Positions 44,400-51,828 of a DNA stretch of 64,000 bases are shown here, in pieces (positions within the stretch are counted from its first letter, which is position 1; the number at the start of each line of letters is the position of its first letter). A program made the translations under genes and the position numbers. Source of the DNA: JAVBWO01 sp036677375 (lineage in GTDB: Bacteria > Bacillota > Dehalobacteriia > UBA4068 > UBA4997); assembly GCA_036677375.1 (NCBI GenBank), contig JAVBWO010000018.1, positions 1 to 64,000 of the forward strand, written 5' to 3'. The notes below the pieces were generated by a model. The model did not search any database, was not told where the DNA came from, and saw only the letters and a program-made list of their open reading frames with translations.

Positions 44400-45158
44400 T
44401 TGCAAAAAACCAAAACAGCACAGATCGGCAGTGAAATCTGGGACAAGTACCAGGAAACAAAAAATCTTTGCCTGCGCAATAAAATCCTGACCAATTATCT
44501 TTATATTGTGACCATAAATGCTAAGAGGATGAGCAGTGTTTATAAAAACAAAGCGGAATTGGAGGATGTGGTGAATCAGGGCGTCATTGCGCTTATGGAA
44601 TGCATCGAACGGTATGATTGGCGGCGCGGCGTACAATTTGAAACCTTTGCTTCCATTCGGATTCGCGGCTCTATCATCGACTATATCAGGAAACAAGACT
44701 GGGTACCTCGGGATATCCGAAAAAAGTCCATCCATATCGAAAATGTCTACATGGAACTACAGAATTCGCTGAACCGACCGCCTACTGATGAAGAGGTGGC
44801 AAAAGCCATTGGTATGGAGATCGACGATTTCTATCGAATTCTTTCCCAGTCTCAAAGCTTTACGATGCTGTCATATGAAGAGCTATTGGAAGGGACATAC
44901 AGTTTCAAAGATCAGCTCTCCTCCATCAAGCAGCCGGAACAAAAAATCCAAGAAGAAGAGATTAAAAATGTCATTGCGGCCTCCATTGATCAATTAAATG
45001 AAAAAGAGCGGCTTATTGTTTCTCTTTATTATTACGAGGAACTAAAGCTGAAAGAAATTGCAGTGGTTTTGGGGATTACCCCTTCCAGGGTATCTCAAAT
45101 CCATACCAAAGCCTTAATAAAAATGAAAAAAGTGTTAAGCGATTATATGGGAGAATAG
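44400..45158 (+). CDS. fliA: Flagellar sigma factor FliA (sigma-D/28)
   Basis: A 252-residue sigma-70 factor of the FliA/WhiG group. Region 2 has DVVNQGVIALMECIERYDWRRG and FETFASIRIRGSIIDYIRKQDWVPR. Region 3 has RPPTDEEVAKAIG, and region 4 has KERLIVSLYYYEELKLKEIA with a helix-turn-helix. TTG at 44400 is chosen because gaggtg lies 6 bases before it; a GTG at 44391 is part of that site. It should read the sigma-D promoters found upstream of fliD, flgM and flagellin, under FlgM control. Confidence 0.94.
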   Translation: MQKTKTAQIGSEIWDKYQETKNLCLRNKILTNYLYIVTINAKRMSSVYKNKAELEDVVNQGVIALMECIERYDWRRGVQFETFASIRIRGSIIDYIRKQDWVPRDIRKKSIHIENVYMELQNSLNRPPTDEEVAKAIGMEIDDFYRILSQSQSFTMLSYEELLEGTYSFKDQLSSIKQPEQKIQEEEIKNVIAASIDQLNEKERLIVSLYYYEELKLKEIAVVLGITPSRVSQIHTKALIKMKKVLSDYMGE

Positions 45159-45171
45159 GAGGTGGCCGGTT

Positions 45172-45915
45172 TTGACAAAAGGACTTTATATCGCGAGCTC
45201 AGGGTTGATTAATTGCTCTAAAGCCATGAATGTCACAGGTAACAATCTGACAAACGCGGAAACTGCCGGTTTTAAAAAAGATACTTTGGTGTCAAAAACC
45301 TTTGGGGAATACTTAACCGATAAGATGACAACAAACAATGTGAGCGAACTTGGTACAATCAGCCATGGGGTTACGGAGGGTGAAATTGTCACTTCCTATG
45401 TGCCGGGGGTTTTGCGAGAGACAGGCAGACCCATGGATCTTGCTATAGAGGGTGAAGGCTTTTTTACCATCCGGACACAGGAAGGGGAAACATGCCTTAC
45501 CAGGAACGGACAGTTTTGCTTAAATCAAAACGGCATACTGACCGATGCGGCGGGCAATATGGTTCTGGGCAAAAACGGCCCGATTTTGATCGGCCAATCT
45601 GATTTCAGTATCAATGATAAAGGCGAAATCTTTGCCGATGGCGTTTCATGCGGCACTTTACTCATTACCTGTCCCGCGGATACGGCAACTTTGACCAAAG
45701 AGGCCGGAACCTTGTTTGCCAGCAATAACGCCCAGGGGAACCGTGGAGAGCAGGGAGTGATTAAACAAGGTTATTTGGAAGCTGCCAATGTGGATATCAT
45801 GGAGGAAATGTCCAATATGATGGTATTGTCAAGATTCTATCAATCCTGTGGGCAGCTTGTGAAAATGATGGACCGGATCATGGAGAAAACCGTGAACGAG
45901 ATTGCAAGATTGTAA
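45172..45915 (+). CDS. flgF: Flagellar rod protein FlgF
   Basis: A 247-residue axial rod protein with N-terminal signature VTGNNLTNAETAGFKKDT and core TGRPMDLAIEGEGFFTI. The C-terminus has EAANVDIMEEMSNMMVLSRFYQ. It follows fliA by 13 bases with aggaggtggc and a TTG start. It is assigned as FlgF rather than FlgG by order and its less FlgG-like C-terminus. Confidence 0.82.
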   Translation: MTKGLYIASSGLINCSKAMNVTGNNLTNAETAGFKKDTLVSKTFGEYLTDKMTTNNVSELGTISHGVTEGEIVTSYVPGVLRETGRPMDLAIEGEGFFTIRTQEGETCLTRNGQFCLNQNGILTDAAGNMVLGKNGPILIGQSDFSINDKGEIFADGVSCGTLLITCPADTATLTKEAGTLFASNNAQGNRGEQGVIKQGYLEAANVDIMEEMSNMMVLSRFYQSCGQLVKMMDRIMEKTVNEIARL

Positions 45916-45930
45916 GGGAGGGTATCAAAA

Positions 45931-46698
45931 ATGATCCAAGCATTTTATAGTGGAGTTGCGGGGGCCAAAAGCTTTCAAACCCAAATTGATGTCGGCGCCA
46001 ACAATATTGCCAATGCCGGTACCAACGGTTTTAAGGAGCAACAGTCAGCTTTTGCCGATTTAATGTATGTTAATTTGCCGGGAGCGGAGGGTGAGGCAAG
46101 CAATCTAAAAACGGGAAGCGGCGTAAAGGTTTCCGACATTTCCCCCGCCTTGGAGGAAGGACCCGTTGAGGTTACCGGACGTCCCTATGATGTGGCTCTC
46201 TTGGGCGAAGGTTATTTTTGTGTTCAAGATGACGCTAGTAATACCTATTTTACAAGAGCGGGTAATTTTTGTCTGAAAAAAAATGGTGAAAGCTCATATC
46301 TGGCAACCGCCAACGGCGACCTTGTTTTAAATGAAAAGCTGGAGCCAATCGTCATTGCGGAGCGGGAACATAATGTGCGGTTTGGCGCGCCTGCTCTGGA
46401 AGCCGGTGTAAATGAAAATGAAAATGAAAATGTCATAAATCTTGCAGTTTTTGCTTTTGATAATCCCTATGCCCTTATTCGGGACGGTTATGGTAGGCTA
46501 CAGACTACCGCCGGCTCCGGCGAAGGAGCGATCTATTATGGCGCCAAAATCAGCCAGGGAGCGCTGGAAGGCTCTAATGTAGATCTGGCTTCCGAAATGA
46601 CCAATCTGCTTCAGGCACAGCGAGGATTCCAATGCAGCGTCAAAATCATACAAACCGCTGATGAGCTGGAAGGGATTGCCAATAGTTTGCGGGCATAG
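45931..46698 (+). CDS. flgG: Flagellar distal rod protein FlgG
   Basis: A 255-residue rod protein with VGANNIANAGTNGFKEQQ near the start, TGRPYDVALLGEGYF in the core and NVDLASEMTNLLQAQRGFQ at the C-terminus. Residues near 160 contain a NENENEN run from a hexanucleotide repeat. It is the last gene before the sigma-D promoter of flgM. Confidence 0.85.
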   Translation: MIQAFYSGVAGAKSFQTQIDVGANNIANAGTNGFKEQQSAFADLMYVNLPGAEGEASNLKTGSGVKVSDISPALEEGPVEVTGRPYDVALLGEGYFCVQDDASNTYFTRAGNFCLKKNGESSYLATANGDLVLNEKLEPIVIAEREHNVRFGAPALEAGVNENENENVINLAVFAFDNPYALIRDGYGRLQTTAGSGEGAIYYGAKISQGALEGSNVDLASEMTNLLQAQRGFQCSVKIIQTADELEGIANSLRA

Positions 46699-46816
46699 TG
46701 AAGAAAAACATTTACAAGGGAAGGAATCGGCGGTCAATGATGGAACCATTATACTATTAAGGGAATTGCTGTGCGAGAATTCTTGGGCAGAATACCAAAA
46801 AGCTTCTTTGGGGAGC

Positions 46817-46843
46817 TAAAGTATTTGTTACCTGTGCCGATAT
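46817..46843 (+). promoter_or_regulatory. Consensus sigma-D promoter of flgM
   Basis: TAAA (46817-46820), exactly 15 bases, then GCCGATAT (46836-46843): a perfect match to the Bacillus sigma-D consensus. It lies 20 bases before the flgM ATG, so transcription would start just before the ribosome-binding site. Confidence 0.93.
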
Positions 46844-46863
46844 ATGGTAAAGAGGTGAAAGAA

Positions 46864-47184
46864 ATGAGAGTTGATTCCAAAAGCAACATTGAGGGAATCT
46901 ATGAAACGAACATGAAAAAAAATACAGTTGCGGGAAATTCCAAACAGGAAAACAAGCTCAATCAGGATCGGGTGGAGATTTCCGAGACCGCAAGCAGTTA
47001 TGATGAACAAAACTCCATTAAAGACAAGATCGTAAAAGAAGTGGAGTCCCCCACCAATCCTAATAAGCTGCGGGAGCTGAAAGCCAAAATAGAAAACGGC
47101 ACTTATCATGTGAGCAGCACGGATATTGCCGGTGCTATCGTGCGCCTGAGCGGCGGGGGCGGAGCGAATAGGTCAAATGAATAA
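46864..47184 (+). CDS. flgM: Anti-sigma-D factor FlgM
   Basis: A 106-residue, mostly disordered protein that binds FliA until it is exported. The C-terminal half (NPNKLRELKAKIENGTYHV then IAGAIV) is the sigma-binding region. ATG at 46864 has an aagaggtga site and lies just below the consensus sigma-D promoter, so the longer upstream frame cannot be the start. Late-operon position allows FlgM feedback. Confidence 0.92.
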   Translation: MRVDSKSNIEGIYETNMKKNTVAGNSKQENKLNQDRVEISETASSYDEQNSIKDKIVKEVESPTNPNKLRELKAKIENGTYHVSSTDIAGAIVRLSGGGGANRSNE

Positions 47185-47626
47185 CGATAATGAATTTCGT
47201 GAATTGGCCCTTTTGCTTTCCAAACAGTTGGAAGTCCAAAAAAAACAGCTTACTTTAGAAACCGGCAAAACACAAATTTTAGTGTCGGGAGAATTGGAAA
47301 AACTGGACGAGGTCTTGAAACAGCAAGCTTCTTTGGTTTTGAGCTGTGACGGTCTGGAAAGCCGTCGAAAGCAGCTTTTAGCGGAAATGGAGCTTGATGG
47401 CTTGACCATGCGCCAGGTTCTAACGCAATCTGCACCACAGCAGCAGAATAATCTGGAAAATATTATTTCCGAGCTGTCTCAGGTTCTTCTTCAGTTGAAA
47501 AAGGTCAATGCCAGAAATAAAAAAATTTTGCACTGCCGTCTTTCATGCATTAATCAATGCCTGTCTTTCATCGGTCTTAAGGACAATCCTCTTACCTATG
47601 ATCAGGACGGGCATTTTAATAAATAA
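47177..47626 (+). CDS. flgN: Flagellar chaperone FlgN
   Basis: A 149-residue helical protein of the FlgN family that chaperones FlgK and FlgL. It has the central LDEVLKQQASLVLSCDGLESRRKQLL and a coiled-coil C-terminus. It overlaps flgM by 8 bases and precedes flgK, the usual order. Confidence 0.87.
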   Translation: MNNDNEFRELALLLSKQLEVQKKQLTLETGKTQILVSGELEKLDEVLKQQASLVLSCDGLESRRKQLLAEMELDGLTMRQVLTQSAPQQQNNLENIISELSQVLLQLKKVNARNKKILHCRLSCINQCLSFIGLKDNPLTYDQDGHFNK

Positions 47627-47648
47627 TTTATAGATTGGAGTTAGCGAT

Positions 47649-49073
47649 ATGTCTTCAACTTTTTACGGGCTGGAAATTGCGAGAAGCGCCCTGGTGGCCA
47701 ACCAAGTTGCGCTGGAAGTTACCGGACAGAATGCCTCCAATGTGAATACTGAAGATTATACCAGGCAAAGAGCCGATATGGTAGCGATATACAATTCGGG
47801 AGGCAATAAGTTCGCGTCAAACTACACTTCTAGTCCCGGGCAAGGCGTCAGTGTAGCTAAGATCTCGCAGATCAGGGATGAATATCTGGACATCAGGGTG
47901 CGTAATGCCAATTCGCAATATAGTACCGCAGAAACAACCTATGCAGCCTTAACGGATATTGAGGATGTTTTGGACGAGTCGGATGCGGATGGACTCCATG
48001 CCATGCTCAATGATTTCTATAAGCAGTTGGATAAACTTTCGCAAAATGCGGGAAATGTGGAATATTCCAGCTTGGTGCGGTCTTCCGCCGAGAAAGTGGT
48101 ACAGGTCTTTAATCAATATGCTTTACAATTAGAAGGATTGCGTGAAGAGCAAGATGCCGCTTTGGTCCTTGCGGTGGATGAGGTCAACAGTACCATTGAT
48201 AAGATTAATGAAGTTAATCTCCTCATCAAAAACGAAACGATTCATGGGGATGTGTCTAACGGATTGCTAGATATGCGGAACTCCTATTTGGATACGCTGT
48301 CTGGTTATCTTAATATTTCCGTGGCGGCCCAGGAGGATGGCACTGTTTCCGTAACCTCTGCCGGCGGTATCGATGTTCTGTCATCAAAGTTTTCCCTTAC
48401 AAAATCCGGGGATGAAGTTGTGCTGCAGAGAACCGACGGTAACAACGTAACGCAGGAGTTTTGCCCTACCTCAGGGTCTGTCAAAGGCTATCTGGATGTC
48501 TTAAACGGCGCAGGAAACTATGCGGAAACTGACGGCAATACCTTCCGCGGGCTTGCCTACTATGAGAAGGCCCTAGACAACTTGGCCAATGCCTTTGCCG
48601 GTACGTTCAACAGTTTGAACACTCTGGACGCGTCATCACCGGCTAATTTGTTCACCGGCGCCACCGCTGCCGAAATCACCGTCTCGGAAGCATGGTATGG
48701 CAATGCCAATTATATCGTGGTAGCAGACCAAGGAACCAATGACAATATCCAAAAAATGGTCAATGCTATGGAAGAGGATGTGAATGGAAGCCTGTATCCT
48801 GGAGTCGACGGTACCTTTGAGGGCTATTCCAGGATATTGATGAGCAATATCCTGGTGGACGTGGGCTACTATAAAGATATTGCGAAATCTAATAAAGATA
48901 CCGTGGATACCCTTGTCAATGAACGGGATTCTATTATGGGGGTATCTACTGACGAAGAAACCATCAATATGACAAAATATCAACGGGCGTATCAGGCGGC
49001 AGCCAGGCTGATGACAGTGATGGATGAAAACTTAAACACGTTGATCAATTCCATGGGGGTTGTGGGGCGCTAA
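47649..49073 (+). CDS. flgK: Hook-filament junction protein FlgK
   Basis: A 474-residue junction protein (HAP1). N-terminal signature: FYGLEIARSALVANQVALEVT, then GQNASNVNTEDYTRQRADM. C-terminal signature: EETINMTKYQRAYQAAARLM. The ATG has a ttggagtt site. Confidence 0.94.
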   Translation: MSSTFYGLEIARSALVANQVALEVTGQNASNVNTEDYTRQRADMVAIYNSGGNKFASNYTSSPGQGVSVAKISQIRDEYLDIRVRNANSQYSTAETTYAALTDIEDVLDESDADGLHAMLNDFYKQLDKLSQNAGNVEYSSLVRSSAEKVVQVFNQYALQLEGLREEQDAALVLAVDEVNSTIDKINEVNLLIKNETIHGDVSNGLLDMRNSYLDTLSGYLNISVAAQEDGTVSVTSAGGIDVLSSKFSLTKSGDEVVLQRTDGNNVTQEFCPTSGSVKGYLDVLNGAGNYAETDGNTFRGLAYYEKALDNLANAFAGTFNSLNTLDASSPANLFTGATAAEITVSEAWYGNANYIVVADQGTNDNIQKMVNAMEEDVNGSLYPGVDGTFEGYSRILMSNILVDVGYYKDIAKSNKDTVDTLVNERDSIMGVSTDEETINMTKYQRAYQAAARLMTVMDENLNTLINSMGVVGR

Positions 49074-49144
49074 GATTCTATCATCGGGGAAGACCCTTTG
49101 CGGGAGATGAAATAACCTGATTGATATTTGTGAGGTGGATAACA

Positions 49145-50116
49145 GTGCGTATTACCAACAGAATGATTGCCAACAGCTATATGGCAAACCTTAATGACAG
49201 CCTGGGAGAATTGAACAATCTAAATGAAAAAATAGCCAGCGGACGGGGTTATTTAAAGGGTTCGGAGGATCCGGCCAAAGCCTTAAAGGCGTTGCAGGTA
49301 AGGCAAAATTTGTCGCGTATTTCTTTGTATCAGGACAATATCGGTGAGGCAGGCGACCTCCTGACGGAAAGAGAAACGGCTCTTGCCGAATTAAACAGTA
49401 TTCTAACTGATACTATGAGTCAGATCTCACAAGGCAGAAGCGATACCTCCAATGATACAGGCCGCGACGCCATTGCCGAGGTACTGAAAAACTATCAGGC
49501 CGAAATCTTTGATATTGCCAATTCCCGTTCCTGCGATAAGTATATCTTCGGAGGTTCCGATATGAGCACGGCTCCTTTTACCCTTAATAACGGCTCACTT
49601 TATTATCATGGAGTTGATGTGGACAGCGAGACAGGCTTTGACGAAGGGTCCATTTATTACGATATCGGCTTAGGTATCCAGATCGACTCAGCCACAGGAG
49701 ATGTGATTGAAGGGACTGCTTTCAATATTTCCATTCCAGGCAGCAAAATGTTTGGAACGGGAAAGGATGCTAACGGTATCAGCAACAATATGTACAATCT
49801 CTTAGGCGACATTGCGCAGATGTTTGAAGATAACGACCTGACCAATCTGGATGCTTATGCGGAGAAACTGGAAACCATGGCCGATGATGTTCTGGTCAAA
49901 TATTCCGATGTGGGGCAAAAAAGCAATTTTATCGAATTCTTAAGCAACAGGATTAAAACCACTGAATTGAATGCCAAAGAAAAACAAAAACGCTTGGAAG
50001 GTATCGACAGCGCAACGGCTATTGTGGAATACAATATGCAGGACGCAGCCTATAAGGCGGCGCTTGCCATGGGAAGCAAGATCATCTCATATTCCCTGCT
50101 CGATTATATGAGCTAA
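49145..50116 (+). CDS. flgL: Hook-filament junction protein FlgL
   Basis: A 324-residue flagellin-like junction protein (HAP3). The N-terminus (MRITNRMIANSYMANLNDSL) and the region KIASGRGYLKGSEDPAKALKAL are characteristic; the C-terminal helix has VEYNMQDAAYKAALAMG. GTG at 49145 with gaggtgg is preferred over an upstream in-frame start. Confidence 0.92.
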   Translation: MRITNRMIANSYMANLNDSLGELNNLNEKIASGRGYLKGSEDPAKALKALQVRQNLSRISLYQDNIGEAGDLLTERETALAELNSILTDTMSQISQGRSDTSNDTGRDAIAEVLKNYQAEIFDIANSRSCDKYIFGGSDMSTAPFTLNNGSLYYHGVDVDSETGFDEGSIYYDIGLGIQIDSATGDVIEGTAFNISIPGSKMFGTGKDANGISNNMYNLLGDIAQMFEDNDLTNLDAYAEKLETMADDVLVKYSDVGQKSNFIEFLSNRIKTTELNAKEKQKRLEGIDSATAIVEYNMQDAAYKAALAMGSKIISYSLLDYMS

Positions 50117-50139
50117 GGCGGCGAAAGGGGTAGGAAGGG

Positions 50140-50649
50140 ATGTTGGTCCAAGGATTATCGGGGGCAATCCCGCAAATCAAGATTAAAACAGAAAAGGCTT
50201 CTTTGTTAATGGAAGAGGAACCTGCTTCCGTTCAGATCACGCGAGAACGGGGTGGTCTCGAGATCGAGTACCACCCTATTCAATTGGATATTGACAACCG
50301 GGCTTTCTTTGATTCCTTGGGCTTAAAACCCATCAGTGCTTTGGCCGGCGATCTGGTGGCGCAAAGCAAAAAAGCGGTTTTGGACAGCATTGCCCGCAGC
50401 GGGCAGGAAGCGAAGCTTTTGGGCGCTCCGCACAATAAGGAAGCTTTCAGCCAGATCTCGCAGATGCGGTTGGAAGTCAGTACGGATACCATATTGGCCT
50501 TTATCCCGGAGGAACCTACGCTGAACTGGACGAAAGGCTGGTTGGACATCTCTTATACGCCGGATGAGCTAAACTTCCAATGGGATAAGGGCGGGGTGAA
50601 GCAAACCTATCTTCCTTATTCCGTTGATATTACGGTAGAAGAACGGTAG
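50140..50649 (+). CDS. DUF6470 (YviE-like) protein
   Basis: A 169-residue protein with no signal peptide. It resembles the DUF6470/YviE family found between flgL and fliW in Firmicutes, with repeated short strands (PQIKIKTEKASL, IEYHPIQLDID and DISYTPDELNFQWDKG). The function is unknown. The upstream site is gaaaggggtaggaaggg. Confidence 0.8.
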   Translation: MLVQGLSGAIPQIKIKTEKASLLMEEEPASVQITRERGGLEIEYHPIQLDIDNRAFFDSLGLKPISALAGDLVAQSKKAVLDSIARSGQEAKLLGAPHNKEAFSQISQMRLEVSTDTILAFIPEEPTLNWTKGWLDISYTPDELNFQWDKGGVKQTYLPYSVDITVEER

Positions 50650-50660
50650 AGTCGCAGTGG

Positions 50661-50710
50661 AAAAACGGTAGAAAGCAGTAGAAAGCAGTAGGAAGCAGTA
50701 GGAAGCATGA
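50661..50710 (+). repeat. 10-bp tandem repeat between DUF6470 gene and fliW
   Basis: Five contiguous 10-mers: aaaaacggta, gaaagcagta, gaaagcagta, ggaagcagta, ggaagcatga. More degenerate copies continue to about 50755 (aaaaagcggt, aaaaacggtg). The strand is purine-rich (A and G). Confidence 0.8.
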
Positions 50711-50805
50711 TAAAAAAAGTAAAAAGCGGTAAAAACGGTGAAAAAGCGATAGAAAAACAAACAGCCACCGGATGATTTCATAGAGATAAGGAGCCTAAAG
50801 CGGTT

Positions 50806-51243
50806 ATGAAGATCAATACGAAGGATTTCGGCAAAGTGGAAATTGAAAAGGATGAAATCCTCTATTTCCCCCATGGACTTTTTGCTTTTGAGGAAGTCAC
50901 GCAATTTGTTTTTATCGAAAAAGATGATTGTAAGCAAAAATGGCTGCAGGCGATTGAGGGCGAAGACCCCAGGTTTATTATTTTTGATCCTGCCGATATC
51001 GTAGAAGGTTATCAGCCTGTTTTGCCGCCGGAGACTTTAAAAGAATTGGAGCTTGGATCGTCCGATCCGTTTTCCGTTTATGTCATCGCGGTCATTCCGC
51101 AAAATATCAAAGAGATGACCGTGAATTTAAAAAGTCCCGTGGTGATCAATCCCCAAAAACGTCTGGGAGCTCAGGTTATTTTGGATAAGGCAAACTATCC
51201 TATCCGCTACCATGTCTTCCGGAAAGATGGGGGGGAGCGCTAA
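50806..51243 (+). CDS. fliW: Flagellar assembly factor FliW
   Basis: A 145-residue protein that binds flagellin and CsrA. Family motifs: YFPHGLFAFEEVTQFVF and SPVVINPQKRLGAQVILD. When flagellin is exported FliW is freed to bind CsrA and lift repression of flagellin translation. It is followed directly by csrA. Confidence 0.94.
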   Translation: MKINTKDFGKVEIEKDEILYFPHGLFAFEEVTQFVFIEKDDCKQKWLQAIEGEDPRFIIFDPADIVEGYQPVLPPETLKELELGSSDPFSVYVIAVIPQNIKEMTVNLKSPVVINPQKRLGAQVILDKANYPIRYHVFRKDGGER

Positions 51244-51245
51244 GA

Positions 51246-51467
51246 ATGCTTATTTTAAGCAGGAAATCAGGAGAATCGTTTCTGATCGGCGACGATATCG
51301 AGATCTTCATCCTAAACGCCCAGAATGACAGGGTCAAGGTAGGGATCAACGCGCCGGAGCATATCAAAATCATCAGAAAAGAGCTGAAGGAAATCGAAGA
51401 GGCCAATCTGGATTCCGCCAGATCCAACGGTAAAATAGACGGTGATATCATGAATATTCAGAGCTAA
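51246..51467 (+). CDS. csrA: Translational regulator CsrA
   Basis: A 73-residue RNA-binding protein. It has the near-invariant N-terminus MLILSRKSGESFLIGDDIEI and the RVKVGINAPEHIKIIRKEL region. It would bind GGA motifs in the flagellin leader just downstream. It starts 2 bases after fliW with a ggggggagcg site. Confidence 0.95.
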   Translation: MLILSRKSGESFLIGDDIEIFILNAQNDRVKVGINAPEHIKIIRKELKEIEEANLDSARSNGKIDGDIMNIQS

Positions 51468-51492
51468 AACCCGGGATTCCCGGGTTTTTTAT
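51466..51492 (+). terminator. Terminator of the flgM-csrA operon
   Basis: aaaacccggg pairs perfectly with cccgggtttt around ATT, with a T-rich tail. It overlaps the csrA stop codon. Confidence 0.92.
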
Positions 51493-51530
51493 TTTGACCG
51501 GAATCTATGAACACGGAAGCGTATCCCGCC

Positions 51531-51557
51531 AAAACACCAGTGATGTCCCGACGATAC
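51531..51557 (+). promoter_or_regulatory. Possible second sigma-D-like promoter
   Basis: AAAA (51531-51534), a 15-base spacer and GACGATAC (51550-51557): three of four and six of eight matches to the sigma-D consensus. It is weaker than the downstream candidate. Confidence 0.25.
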
Positions 51558-51668
51558 TTGGAGCCATGGTAACGGTGTTTTGTTTTGCTATTAGGGGGAA
51601 GTTGGCATGAACCGACGCGCAGTCATGACAGGTGTCCGGTGATTGTGTTGAAAATTTTAAAGGGGGTC

Positions 51669-51695
51669 TAATGTTTTAAAAATTCGTAACGATAT
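51669..51695 (+). promoter_or_regulatory. Sigma-D promoter of flagellin
   Basis: TAAT (51669-51672), a 15-base spacer and AACGATAT (51688-51695). It resembles the fliD and flgM promoters. It predicts a leader of about 125 bases before the flagellin ATG. Confidence 0.55.
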
Positions 51696-51790
51696 ATAAG
51701 GTGAATGGGAACAAGGATTGAGGCAGGCGTATCGGCCGGTAGCGTACGAGCCGGCGGATATTTATGCTGATATAAAAGCAGATCAAAAAA

Positions 51791-51822
51791 GGAATGGATT
51801 TCCGAAAAAAATTCAAGGAGGA
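51791..51822 (+). promoter_or_regulatory. Candidate CsrA-binding sites in flagellin leader
   Basis: ggaatggatttcc (51791-51803) can form a short stem (ggaa/ttcc) with GGA exposed in its loop. A second GGA lies in the Shine-Dalgarno aaggagga (51815-51822). Paired sites, one over the ribosome-binding site and one upstream hairpin, are the arrangement known for CsrA control of hag in B. subtilis. This is inference from motif and context. Confidence 0.6.
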
Positions 51823-51828
51823 AAAACT

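Noticed and set aside
46771..46863. Longer FlgM with an upstream start
   Set aside because: The consensus sigma-D promoter lies inside that extension, and a good ribosome-binding site precedes the ATG at 46864.
50661..50710. Possible CRISPR array
   Set aside because: The repeat unit is 10 bases with no spacers and there are no cas genes; it is a simple tandem repeat.
50569..50937. 122-codon minus-strand frame before fliW
   Set aside because: It is created by the purine-rich tandem repeat, giving a Phe/Tyr-rich translation, and overlaps fliW on the other strand.
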